Shown here: positions 35,006 through 43,161 of the stretch, in pieces
Numbering within the stretch: the stretch's first letter is position 1
How the letters are laid out: every line of letters begins with the position of its first letter
Source: Roseburia sp. CAG:10041_57
GTDB lineage: Bacteria > Bacillota > Clostridia > Lachnospirales > Lachnospiraceae
Assembly (NCBI GenBank): GCA_001916965.1
Contig: MNTL01000058.1
Location: 4,103 to 68,102, forward strand
Direction: 5' to 3'
DNA: 64,000 bases
Made by a program: the position numbers and the translations under genes
The notes under the pieces: model-generated
What the model saw: only the letters and a program-made list of their open reading frames with translations
Database searches by the model: none
Told to the model about the DNA's origin: nothing

Positions 35006-36117
35006 TGGAGAAGCAGTATTATTTTCAGACGAAACATATGACAGTAGGATATGGTGGTGTGCCACTGATACGAAATGTGGAAATTGCACTGGAACAGGGC
35101 GAGATTCTGACATTGATAGGGCCTAATGGTGCGGGTAAGTCTACGATACTGAAAAGTATCGCAGGACAGCTGATTCCTGTTGAGGGGGAGGCAAGTCTGG
35201 AAGGTGTCTCTTTGCAGAAGATGGATGGACATACCAGATCGCAGAAGATGGCAGTCGTGTTCACAGACCGTTTAAAGACAGAGCTCATGACGTGTAAGGA
35301 TGTGGTGGCAGCAGGACGTTACCCTTATACGGGCAGACTGGGGATTTTGTCAAAGGAGGACTGGAAAGCAGTAGAGGATGCCATGGTGCTGGTGCAGGTC
35401 ACAGAGCTTGCAGAACAGGATTTTACCCGGATCAGTGATGGACAGAGACAACGCATCTTACTGGCAAGGGCAATTTGCCAGGAGCCGCAGATTCTGTTAT
35501 TGGACGAACCGACTTCTTATCTGGATGTGAAGTACAAGCTGGAATTTCTGACTACTTTGCAGAAACTGACCAGAACCAGGAAGCTTACTGTAATTATGTC
35601 ATTACATGAACTGGATCTTGCGCAGCGCATTTCTGATAAGGTGATGTGTATAAAAGGGGATTGTGTGCAACGATATGGTGCTCCTGATGAAGTATTTACC
35701 AATGGCTATATCAGTGAATTGTTCGACATACAGAAAGGTTCTTATGAAGAAGGAACGGGAATGGTGGAGCTGGAAGCACCAAGTGGACAGCCGCAGACGT
35801 TTGTAATTGGCGGTGGAGGTAATACAAGGAATCTGTATCATGCCCTGCAACGCAAAGGAATGCCTTTTATAACGGGAATCCTATATGATAATGACATGGA
35901 TTATCCAACAGCCAGGACGCTTGCCGCAGAGGTATTGACCTCGCCGGCCTTTTATCCGGTATCAGAAGAACTGATGGCACAGGCAAAAGCTGCCATAGAC
36001 CGTTGCCGGATGGTTGTCAGCCCAAGGAAGCAATTCGGAGTCTATGACAGTGCCAATAAGCAGCTCTATGAGTATGCCATAAGTCAGGGCAAGCTGGAAG
36101 AGTTTATTCTTCGTTGA
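35002..36117 (+). CDS. FepC/BtuD-type ABC ATPase with extra C-terminal domain
   Basis: The start is GTG 35002 (or the next codon, ATG 35005), overlapping the permease stop. The 371-residue protein has Walker A GPNGAGKST, a slightly altered signature ISDGQRQRILLARA, Walker B ILLLDEPTSYLDV and switch His in MSLHELDLA. This ordinary ATPase ends near residue 255. About 110 further residues follow, with a glycine-rich FVIGGGGNTRNLYHALQRKG, PFITGILYDNDMDYPTARTL and MVVSPRKQFGVYDSANKQ, resembling a small nucleotide- or cofactor-binding domain. Similar extensions occur on metal-chelate transporter ATPases of anaerobes and may regulate them. Its 3' end overlaps the convergent small gene by 14 bp. Confidence 0.9.
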   Translation: MMEKQYYFQTKHMTVGYGGVPLIRNVEIALEQGEILTLIGPNGAGKSTILKSIAGQLIPVEGEASLEGVSLQKMDGHTRSQKMAVVFTDRLKTELMTCKDVVAAGRYPYTGRLGILSKEDWKAVEDAMVLVQVTELAEQDFTRISDGQRQRILLARAICQEPQILLLDEPTSYLDVKYKLEFLTTLQKLTRTRKLTVIMSLHELDLAQRISDKVMCIKGDCVQRYGAPDEVFTNGYISELFDIQKGSYEEGTGMVELEAPSGQPQTFVIGGGGNTRNLYHALQRKGMPFITGILYDNDMDYPTARTLAAEVLTSPAFYPVSEELMAQAKAAIDRCRMVVSPRKQFGVYDSANKQLYEYAISQGKLEEFILR

Positions 36118-36307
36118 CGAATAGCGTACAGCCCTGTGCAATGAAATCTTTTATCTTCATATGAATCATTTCTTCGGGAATATCCAGCTTCACAGCCAGA
36201 CAGGGAATGCACAGATAGCTGGTACTTCCGCGGTTGACAAATTTTTTGTAAGCACCTATCTCGTTAAAAGACAGGTGCTTACCGCATTTCATACAGGTTC
36301 CGTTCAT
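36104..36307 (-). CDS. Small zinc-ribbon-like protein
   Basis: The 67-residue protein has two CxxC pairs, MNGTCMKCGKHLSFNEIGAY and YLCIPCLAV, spaced like a treble-clef or zinc ribbon. The C-terminal half is helical (PEEMIHMKIKDFIAQGCTLF). Its ATG shares a base with the TAA stop of the alpha-galactosidase gene (TAATG), so it is translated by coupling. I have seen similar small proteins in Lachnospiraceae but know of no function. A role in RNA or protein binding, or in metal handling, is possible. The 3' end overlaps the ABC ATPase gene from the other strand. Confidence 0.7.
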   Translation of the reverse strand: MNGTCMKCGKHLSFNEIGAYKKFVNRGSTSYLCIPCLAVKLDIPEEMIHMKIKDFIAQGCTLFVNEE

Positions 36308-37437
36308 TATGCTTTCACGACCTTTGCTCTGTATACAGCACAGTCATAGGCGTCTAATTCCTGAATCCAGGTGCCGTTGGTCACTGTAGAGGTTTTCTTT
36401 GTCCATACTTCTGTCATTTCCAGTGTATGACCGGTGCTTTGGGGAAGTCCGAGTTCGTCCAGATTGAATCTGGCAGCGCTTTTATTTTCGCTGAGATTAA
36501 ACAGTCCAATAGCAATATCTCCATTGCTGAGATTTCTGGAATACATTACCATATCTTCGCCTGCCCAGATACCATTGAGCTTGACAGCCTGGCGGCACAT
36601 GGCATCCTGGTTGATGGCAATCAGATCACGATTCATCAGAATATTTCTGGTGGCATCATTCATATTTCGGATATCACAGCCGATCATCAGTGGGGAACCG
36701 AGCAAAGCCCAGATGGAGTAATGGGTTTTATACTGGGTGTCATTGCAGCCTTTTAATCCTACATTTCCCTGTCCATACATACCAACAATCAGCATGTCCA
36801 TGTCATTGAAACAGCCGGTAGCATTGTAGGGTAGAAGCTTTTCCTGTTGATGAACCAGATCCTTGACGGATTCCCAGGTGTCGAAGATGTCTCCTGTGGA
36901 GCGCCACATGCCGGCACTGCTTTCCTTCATCCATTCGTGTGTCTCATCAGCCCCCCAGGAGCATGCGCTGAAAAGGATATCTCTGCCGCAGTTCTCCAAT
37001 GCCAGCCCCATTCTGCGGTACAGATATTTGCCGGCAACGATGGGGCTGTGGTAGCAGTAGTCGTATTTGAGAAAATCAACGCCCCAGGAGGCGAAGGTCT
37101 CTGCATCTGTAAATTCGTGTTCATAGCTTCCGGGGTATCCTGCACAGGTGAGATTGCCGGCACAGGAATACATGCCGAATTTCAGCCCTTTACTGTGTAC
37201 ATAGTCTGCTACTGCTTTCATGCCGTTAGGGAACTTGGCAGGGTCAGCAACCAGTCTGCCCTGTGCATCACGTTCCTTGAGTGACCAGCAGTCATCAATG
37301 ACCAGATAGTCATAACCTGCATTTTTCAGACCACTTGCTGCCATGCAGTCTGCCGTTTCTTTGATGAGTGATTCATTGATCTTTTCTCCGAAAGTATTCC
37401 AGGAGTTCCATCCCATAGGGGGTGTCAGTTTTACCAT
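36307..37437 (-). CDS. Alpha-galactosidase, glycoside hydrolase family 27
   Basis: The start is ATG at 37435-37437 (MVKLTPPMGWNSWNTFGEKI), preceded on the minus strand by AAGGAAG; upstream codons in the same frame run through a palindromic element and are not coding. The 376-residue protein has no signal peptide. It has YDYLVIDDCW, GLKFGMYSCAGNLTCAGYPG, the catalytic nucleophile region FLKYDYC, and the acid region MWRSTGDIFDTW. It would remove terminal alpha-galactose from melibiose, raffinose-type sugars or galactosides inside the cell, and the galactose would fit the Mgl system. The divergent AraC gene is the likely regulator. Confidence 0.94.
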   Translation of the reverse strand: MVKLTPPMGWNSWNTFGEKINESLIKETADCMAASGLKNAGYDYLVIDDCWSLKERDAQGRLVADPAKFPNGMKAVADYVHSKGLKFGMYSCAGNLTCAGYPGSYEHEFTDAETFASWGVDFLKYDYCYHSPIVAGKYLYRRMGLALENCGRDILFSACSWGADETHEWMKESSAGMWRSTGDIFDTWESVKDLVHQQEKLLPYNATGCFNDMDMLIVGMYGQGNVGLKGCNDTQYKTHYSIWALLGSPLMIGCDIRNMNDATRNILMNRDLIAINQDAMCRQAVKLNGIWAGEDMVMYSRNLSNGDIAIGLFNLSENKSAARFNLDELGLPQSTGHTLEMTEVWTKKTSTVTNGTWIQELDAYDCAVYRAKVVKA

Positions 37438-37476
37438 TTTCTTATCTTCCTTTCTGTTGGGGGTGGGGAGAGGGAC

Positions 37477-37633
37477 GAATTGTCCTGCTTTCCTAATGCA
37501 ACACAGGCACGCTCCCGCTACGTGAAAAACGTAATGGTCACATAAGGCGCTATTGGAAGCTTGTGCTTCCATACCGCCTAAGTGCCAACGTTTTTCAAGT
37601 GCCTGCTTATGCATTAGGAAAGCAGGGCAATTC
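37477..37633. repeat. Palindromic element copy 1 (about 157 bp)
   Basis: Arms of 24 bp at 37477-37500 and 37610-37633 are complementary at 23 positions plus one wobble. Inside them CAGGCAC/GTGCCTG and an imperfect 25-bp stem (GTGAAAAACGT against ACGTTTTTCAA) lead to a tip hairpin GGAAGC-TTGT-GCTTCC. The inner 110 bp are nearly identical to copy 2 at 41100..41254, but the arms differ. It lies in the leader of the alpha-galactosidase gene. Confidence 0.9.
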
Positions 37634-37827
37634 TGTAACTCACCCAAGTTAATATAAACAGAAAATGATATAACTTTTTTGTTCATTTTCTGTTGCAACT
37701 TAAAGTGTTATAAATTATATTTAGTATAGTAAGTAAAAGAAAAGTTTGATATGTAGTATTGTTTCAAATATATGGACAAAACGTTCATAATTCGTCACTT
37801 TCTATACAGTAGGGGGGAGATACCATC

Positions 37828-38595
37828 ATGGGAGTAACAGGCTTACAACTTTTGTGGGCAGGCAGACAGGATTGCAGTGATATGCACAGCTTCGGCCCTG
37901 GAATGAGAAACTGCTATATCATTCATTATATTATCCGGGGAAAAGGTACCTATGTTGTGAATGGGAACAACTACCCTGTAGATACAGGACAGAGCTTTCT
38001 CATCATCCCATACACCACGGTGCATTATTATCCGGATGAGAAGGAGCCATGGGAGTATTGCTGGATTGAATTCAGCGGCGAGAGTGTCAGTGAGATGCTA
38101 AGGGAAGTGGGGCTTGGCATGAAAATGCCGGTTTTTCCTGCAATTGAAGAGCAGGAGATCATTCCGTATTTTAGCAAGGCATATGAACTGGTTCATAAAA
38201 GACAGGAGAAAGAGGCGATAGGCAGCATTTTGTCTATTACAGGCTGTATTGGCGATCATATCAACCGGGAGAGAGATCTTCTTACAGAAAATGAAAAAAG
38301 ATTGAGCAATGCCATCAGCTATATTGAGGCAGAATATCACAGAGAAGAATTTGATATTGCGTATCTGTGCCGCCTTATGAACATAAGCAGATCGACTCTA
38401 TATCGTTTGTTTGAAGAGGAAGTTGGCTGTTCACCAAGTGAATATTTGATTCGTTACCGGGTGACACAGGCAAGAAAGATGCTGTCAAAGGGCGCCAGTG
38501 TCAAGAGTGCTGCCCTATCCTGTGGCTTTGACGATCCGTTGTATTTTTCAAGACTGTTCTATAAAGTGACAGGAGTCAGACCTTCCCGGTTATGA
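37828..38595 (+). CDS. AraC-family transcriptional regulator
   Basis: The 255-residue protein has an N-terminal cupin-type sugar-binding region (about 10-140) with NCYIIHYIIRGKGTYVVNGN, PVDTGQSFLIIP, and PWEYCWIEFSG. A C-terminal pair of helix-turn-helix motifs (about 155-255) contains FDIAYLCRLMNISRSTLYRL, EEVGCSPSEYLIRYR and SAALSCGFDDPLYFSRLFYK (landmarks). It belongs to the same architecture as RafR/MsmR and AraC. It is transcribed divergently from the alpha-galactosidase gene with 390 bp between the starts, so it probably activates that gene in response to an alpha-galactoside. The start ATG 37828 follows GTAGGGGGGAGA. Confidence 0.92.
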   Translation: MGVTGLQLLWAGRQDCSDMHSFGPGMRNCYIIHYIIRGKGTYVVNGNNYPVDTGQSFLIIPYTTVHYYPDEKEPWEYCWIEFSGESVSEMLREVGLGMKMPVFPAIEEQEIIPYFSKAYELVHKRQEKEAIGSILSITGCIGDHINRERDLLTENEKRLSNAISYIEAEYHREEFDIAYLCRLMNISRSTLYRLFEEEVGCSPSEYLIRYRVTQARKMLSKGASVKSAALSCGFDDPLYFSRLFYKVTGVRPSRL

Positions 38596-38731
38596 ATATA
38601 ATTTTATTACGCTAAAGCATTGCAAATGACCGTGAAAGTATAGTATAGTAAAAGAAATGTGTATATTTATACAGTACCAAGGATCATACAGCTGTGTGAT
38701 GGACTGCGTACAACAGAAAGGATAGTGTGAT

Positions 38732-41020
38732 ATGATAGAGTTATATGACGGTGGCGTATACCTGTTGAACGGAACCGAGCTCGTAGCAGATAATGGTGAA
38801 GCGGCAGCTGCCATTGAGGCTAAGACTGGTAAGAAAGTGGACAAGAAGGAAGCAGCAAAGGAGACAATTGCATATGGAATTCTTGCTGATCACAATACAT
38901 CCGGTAATATGGAGAAGCTGAAGATCAAATTTGACAAGCTGACTTCTCATGATATTACTTTTGTTGGAATCATTCAGACCGCACGTGCATCAGGACTGAC
39001 TAAGTTCCCTGTACCTTATGTATTGACGAACTGCCACAACTCTCTGTGTGCAGTAGGAGGAACCATCAACGAAGACGATCATATGTTCGGACTTACCTGT
39101 GCCAAGAGATATGGCGGTATGTATGTACCACCTCATCAGGCAGTTATTCACCAGTTCGCCAGAGAAATGCTGGCAGGCGGCGGCAGAATGATTCTTGGCT
39201 CTGATTCCCATACCCGTTATGGTGCGCTTGGAACTATGGCAATGGGTGAAGGTGGTCCTGAACTTGTAAAACAGCTTCTGAACCAGACCTATGATATCAA
39301 TATGCCAGGTGTTGTAGCTGTTTATCTGGAAGGCTCCCCTGTAAAAGGCGTAGGACCTCAGGACGTTGCGCTGGCTATTATTGGTGCTGTATTTAAGAAC
39401 GGTTATGTGAAGAATAAAGTAATGGAATTTGTAGGACCTGGCGTAGAGAACCTCTCTGCTGATTTCCGTATCGGCATTGATGTTATGACGACAGAGACTA
39501 CATGTCTGTCCTCTATCTGGAAGACAGATTCTGCAATTAAGGATTTCTATGATATCCATGGCAGAAGTGAGGATTATAAGGAACTCAATCCTGGCGAAGT
39601 AGCATACTATGATGGATGCATTAAGATTGACCTTAGTACCATCAGACCTATGATCGCGATGCCTTTCCATCCAAGCAATACATATACCATTGAAGAGTTG
39701 AACGCTAATCTGATGGATATTCTGGATGATTGTGAGAAAAAGGCATTAGTAAGCCTGGATGGCGCAGTTGATTTCAAATTAAAGGATAAGGTCATTGACG
39801 GTAAGCTCTATGTAGAACAGGGTATTATCGCAGGCTGTGCAGGCGGTGGATTTGAAAATATCTGTGCTGCAGCTGATATCCTGACAAATGCAAGCATTGG
39901 ACCGGATGAATTTACATTAAGTGTATATCCTGCTTCCATGCCAATCTATATGGAATTGATCAAAAATGGCTGTGCAGCCAAGTTGATGGAGACAGGTGCT
40001 GTCCTCAAGACTGCATTCTGTGGACCTTGCTTCGGTGCTGGTGATACACCGGCAAACAATGCCCTTTCCATTCGTCATTCAACAAGAAACTTCCCGAACA
40101 GAGAAGGTTCCAAGCTTCAGAGCGGTCAGATCGCATCTGTGGCACTGATGGATGCACGTTCTATCGCAGCAACAGCAGCGAATAAAGGCTTCCTGACTCC
40201 GGCAACAGAGTTCGATGGTGACTTTACCAAGTATAAATATTTCTTTGATAAGAAGATCTATGAGAACCGTGTATTTGATTCTCATGGTGTGGCTGATGAA
40301 AACGTTGAGATTAAGTTTGGCCCTAACATCAAGGACTGGCCTGCAATGGTAGCCTTGACAGATAATCTTCTCCTTAAAGTTGTATCTGAGATTCATGACC
40401 CTGTTACAACAACAGATGAATTGATCCCTTCCGGTGAGACCTCTTCCTACCGTTCCAATCCTCTGGGACTGGCAGAGTTCACACTTTCCAGAAAAGATCC
40501 TCACTACGTAGGACTTGCCAAGGAAGTACAGAAGGCGGAAAAAGCCAGAGAAGCAGACAGTTGTCCATTAGAAGCATTCCCTGAACTGGAGAATGCATGG
40601 AAGGCAATGAAAGAGATCACACCTGATGCAGACAGCAGGAATACAGGTATCGGCAGCACCATCTTTGCTGTAAAGCCTGGTGATGGTTCGGCAAGAGAGC
40701 AGGCTGCAAGCTGTCAGAAGGTACTTGGCGGCTGGGCTAACATTGCCAATGAGTATGCAACCAAGAGATATCGTTCCAACCTGATCAACTGGGGTATGCT
40801 TCCATTCATTATTAAGGAAGGAGAGCTTCCATTCCAGAATCTGGATTACCTCTTCATTCCTGGCATCAGAAAGGCTGTAGAGGAGAAAGCCCCTGCAATC
40901 AAGGCTTATGTTGTAGGTAAGGGAGAGAAGAAGGAATTTGACCTGACTCTTGGAGAACTTACAGACGAAGAGAGACAGATTATCCTGAAAGGATGTCTCA
41001 TCAACTACAATAGAGTATAA
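38732..41020 (+). CDS. Aconitase-family hydratase
   Basis: The 762-residue protein has the aconitase superfamily layout. The substrate region is ILGSDSHTRYGALGTMAMGE. Iron-sulfur Cys residues are provided by IAGCAGGGFENIC and by FCGPCFGAGDTPANNALSIR. A C-terminal swivel domain has GDGSAREQAA, GGWANIANEYATKRY and INWGMLPF. The reaction is probably citrate-isocitrate dehydration or a related hydroxy-acid, in the cytoplasm. It is distinct from long AcnA in length and N-terminus, and no other citrate-cycle gene is nearby, so the exact substrate is not certain. A promoter TTGCAA-18-TATAGT at 38620-38649 and a start at ATG 38732 behind AAAGGATAG suggest independent transcription. Confidence 0.85.
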   Translation: MIELYDGGVYLLNGTELVADNGEAAAAIEAKTGKKVDKKEAAKETIAYGILADHNTSGNMEKLKIKFDKLTSHDITFVGIIQTARASGLTKFPVPYVLTNCHNSLCAVGGTINEDDHMFGLTCAKRYGGMYVPPHQAVIHQFAREMLAGGGRMILGSDSHTRYGALGTMAMGEGGPELVKQLLNQTYDINMPGVVAVYLEGSPVKGVGPQDVALAIIGAVFKNGYVKNKVMEFVGPGVENLSADFRIGIDVMTTETTCLSSIWKTDSAIKDFYDIHGRSEDYKELNPGEVAYYDGCIKIDLSTIRPMIAMPFHPSNTYTIEELNANLMDILDDCEKKALVSLDGAVDFKLKDKVIDGKLYVEQGIIAGCAGGGFENICAAADILTNASIGPDEFTLSVYPASMPIYMELIKNGCAAKLMETGAVLKTAFCGPCFGAGDTPANNALSIRHSTRNFPNREGSKLQSGQIASVALMDARSIAATAANKGFLTPATEFDGDFTKYKYFFDKKIYENRVFDSHGVADENVEIKFGPNIKDWPAMVALTDNLLLKVVSEIHDPVTTTDELIPSGETSSYRSNPLGLAEFTLSRKDPHYVGLAKEVQKAEKAREADSCPLEAFPELENAWKAMKEITPDADSRNTGIGSTIFAVKPGDGSAREQAASCQKVLGGWANIANEYATKRYRSNLINWGMLPFIIKEGELPFQNLDYLFIPGIRKAVEEKAPAIKAYVVGKGEKKEFDLTLGELTDEERQIILKGCLINYNRV

Positions 41021-41030
41021 GAGAACATTT

Positions 41031-41070
41031 CTGCCAGCGGGGTGAAGCCTGCTGGCAGTTATTGCTTTTG
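41031..41070 (+). terminator. Terminator of the hydratase gene
   Basis: CTGCCAGC (41031-41038) pairs with GCTGGCAG (41051-41058), loop GGGGTGAAGCCT, followed by TTATTGCTTTT. Confidence 0.7.
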
Positions 41071-41099
41071 GGGAATATCAAGATTCATGCGAAAGGGAC

Positions 41100-41254
41100 G
41101 AATCGTGCAGTTTGACAATGCAGCACAGGCCCGCTCCCGCTACGTGAAAAACGTAGTGGTCACGTAAGGCGCTATTGCAAGCATAGCTTGCATACCGCCT
41201 AAGTGCCAACGTTTTTCAAGTACCTGTTTATGCATTGTGAAAACTGCACGATTC
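41100..41254. repeat. Palindromic element copy 2 (about 155 bp)
   Basis: Arms at 41100-41122 and 41231-41254 are complementary, with one mismatch and one extra base. The interior shares GCTCCCGCTACGTGAAAAAC, TAAGGCGCTATT and CGCCTAAGTGCCAACGTTTT with copy 1. The tip hairpin is GCAAGC-ATA-GCTTGC, different in sequence from copy 1 yet still paired. It has the same orientation as copy 1 and lies between the hydratase and nitroreductase genes. Confidence 0.9.
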
Positions 41255-41283
41255 TGTGGCTTGGATAGGAAAGGATATGGCAC

Positions 41284-41889
41284 ATGAGTGAGGATGCAAT
41301 TTATGATAGAAGGAGTATCCGTAAATATCAGGATAGAGAGGTTCCAACGGAGTACATAGAGCAGCTTATAGATGCTGCGAGAATGGCGCCTTCGGCGAAG
41401 AACAGGCAGCCGTGGAAATATATTGTGTATACAAGGGATGGGAAGCAGAAGCTGACAGATGCAATGGCGAAGGGAATTGAACGGGAAGAGTCAGGGGAAG
41501 CGAAGTTCCCGGATTTTCGATATGGAATAGCGGATGCTAAGAATACGGTCAGAGTTATGAGGGAAGCACCGGTGGTTATTGTGGTGTTAAATACCAATGG
41601 TAAATCGCCTTTTATTCCTGTGAAGGAGGATGGACGCATTGTGGAGCAGTGTGATGCACTGTCTATTGGGGCATCCATTCAGAATATGCTGCTCAGGGCG
41701 CAGGAGCTGGGGCTTGGTACTTTATGGATTGCCAATACCTGCTTTGCCTATCCGGAACTGGAAACGTATATTAATACAACAGATCAGATTATCAGTGCCG
41801 TTGCGGTGGGGTATCCAGATGAAGCGCCAGGGCAGAGACCTCGCAAAAAGATAGAAGAAATAATGGTCAAAACGCCTTTTTCATGTTAA
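41284..41889 (+). CDS. Nitroreductase-family flavoprotein
   Basis: The 201-residue protein has the FMN-binding nitroreductase fold: RRSIRKYQDREVPTEYIEQL at the N-terminus, AARMAPSAKNRQPWKYIVYT in the FMN loop, REAPVVIVVLNTNG, SIGASIQNMLLRAQELGLGT and AVAVGYPDEAPGQRPRKKIE near the end. It probably uses NAD(P)H to reduce nitro compounds, quinones or flavins; the physiological substrate is unknown. The start ATG 41284 follows AGGAAAGG. The neighbouring palindromic element lies 29 bp upstream, so the gene's leader may contain it or be separated by it. Confidence 0.88.
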   Translation: MSEDAIYDRRSIRKYQDREVPTEYIEQLIDAARMAPSAKNRQPWKYIVYTRDGKQKLTDAMAKGIEREESGEAKFPDFRYGIADAKNTVRVMREAPVVIVVLNTNGKSPFIPVKEDGRIVEQCDALSIGASIQNMLLRAQELGLGTLWIANTCFAYPELETYINTTDQIISAVAVGYPDEAPGQRPRKKIEEIMVKTPFSC

Positions 41890-41989
41890 GATGGGATGAT
41901 ATGGCAGAACAAAAAACGAGAATTTGAATATTAATATAATAATAATGTACTTTCAAGCCGCAAAGCAGCGACTTGAGGTGGAGGTTGAC

Positions 41990-43144
41990 ATGGAAGTATA
42001 TTTAGACAATTCTGCTACCACCAGATGTCTGCCGGAGGTAGCGGCTCTTATGACCAGAATCATGTGTGAGGATTATGGTAATCCATCCAGCATGCATTTT
42101 AAAGGCGTAGAGAGTGAAAAGTATCTTCGCTATGCGCGTGAAATGATAGCAAGATGTCTCAAGGTACAGGAAAAAGAAATCCTGTTTACCTCAGGTGGAA
42201 CGGAATCAGATAATATTGCACTGATAGGTACGGCTTATGCCAATTGCCGTGCGGGCAGACATATTATTACAACGCAGATCGAGCATCCGGCAATTCTGCA
42301 GACATGTGCATATCTGCAGGAGCAGGGATTTGAGGTGACTTATCTGCCGGTAGATCATAATGGTGTGATCCGCCTGCATGATCTGGAGTGTGCGATGAGA
42401 AGAGATACCATACTGGTGTCCATTATGCATACAAATAATGAGATAGGCTCCCTACAGCCTGTTGCAGAAGCCGGAGCATTGATCAAGAGAATGAACCCCA
42501 ATACAGTGTTCCATGTAGATGCTGTACAGGGCTTTGGTAAGTTCAGAATCCTTCCTAAGAAAATGAACATTGACCTGCTTTCTGTCAGTGCTCATAAGAT
42601 TCACGGACCCAAAGGTGTGGGTTTCCTGTATATGAATGAAAAAGTCAAGGTCAGACCGATTATTTTTGGCGGCGGACAGCAAAAAGGCATGCGCTCAGGT
42701 ACGGAAAATGTACCGGGAATCGCGGGAATGGCACTGGCAGTTGAGAAGATATATCAGAACCTTGAAGCGGAAAACGATAGGCTGTATGCATTAAAAGACA
42801 GATTTATACAGGGCGTAACGAGGATAGAAGATGTCAGAATCAATGGACTTATGGGAAGGGACAGCGCTCCCCATGTAGTCAGCGTATCAATCGGTGGAAT
42901 CAGAAGTGAAGTATTGCTGCATTCCTTAGAGGACAGAGGTATCTGTGTATCAGCAGGAAGTGCCTGTTCAGCGCATAAGGCAACGACCTCTTCCACCTTG
43001 CAGGCAATCGGCGTAGAGAAGAAATATCTTGATTCTACATTGCGTTTCAGCTTCAGTGTATTTACAACTCAGGAGGAAATTGACTATACATTGCAGCAAA
43101 TGTATGATATGATACCTATGCTTCGTCGTTACACTAGGCATTAG
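41990..43144 (+). CDS. Cysteine desulfurase (NifS/IscS family)
   Basis: The start is ATG 41990 (MEVYLDNSATTRCLPEVAAL) behind GGTGGAGG; the longer frame begins in the gap. The 384-residue PLP enzyme has EILFTSGGTESDNIALIG, MHTNNEIGSLQPV, VFHVDAVQGFGKF, SAHKIHGPKGVGFLY with the PLP Lys and the catalytic Cys in GSACSAHKATTSST. It removes sulfur from cysteine and passes it as a persulfide. The gene for ThiI follows after 17 bp, so this is most likely the sulfur donor for 4-thiouridine in tRNA, rather than a general Fe-S assembly enzyme (no iscU gene is adjacent). Confidence 0.93.
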   Translation: MEVYLDNSATTRCLPEVAALMTRIMCEDYGNPSSMHFKGVESEKYLRYAREMIARCLKVQEKEILFTSGGTESDNIALIGTAYANCRAGRHIITTQIEHPAILQTCAYLQEQGFEVTYLPVDHNGVIRLHDLECAMRRDTILVSIMHTNNEIGSLQPVAEAGALIKRMNPNTVFHVDAVQGFGKFRILPKKMNIDLLSVSAHKIHGPKGVGFLYMNEKVKVRPIIFGGGQQKGMRSGTENVPGIAGMALAVEKIYQNLEAENDRLYALKDRFIQGVTRIEDVRINGLMGRDSAPHVVSVSIGGIRSEVLLHSLEDRGICVSAGSACSAHKATTSSTLQAIGVEKKYLDSTLRFSFSVFTTQEEIDYTLQQMYDMIPMLRRYTRH

Positions 43145-43161
43145 TATGAAAGGACTATAAT

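Noticed and set aside
36427..37284. Plus-strand frames opposite the alpha-galactosidase gene
   Set aside because: They are shadows of the GH27 gene, whose catalytic motifs are unambiguous.
37477..41254. Composite transposon bounded by the two palindromic elements
   Set aside because: No transposase or target-site duplication was seen, and both enclosed genes (AraC regulator and hydratase) look like normal chromosomal genes; the element pair is reported as a repeat only.
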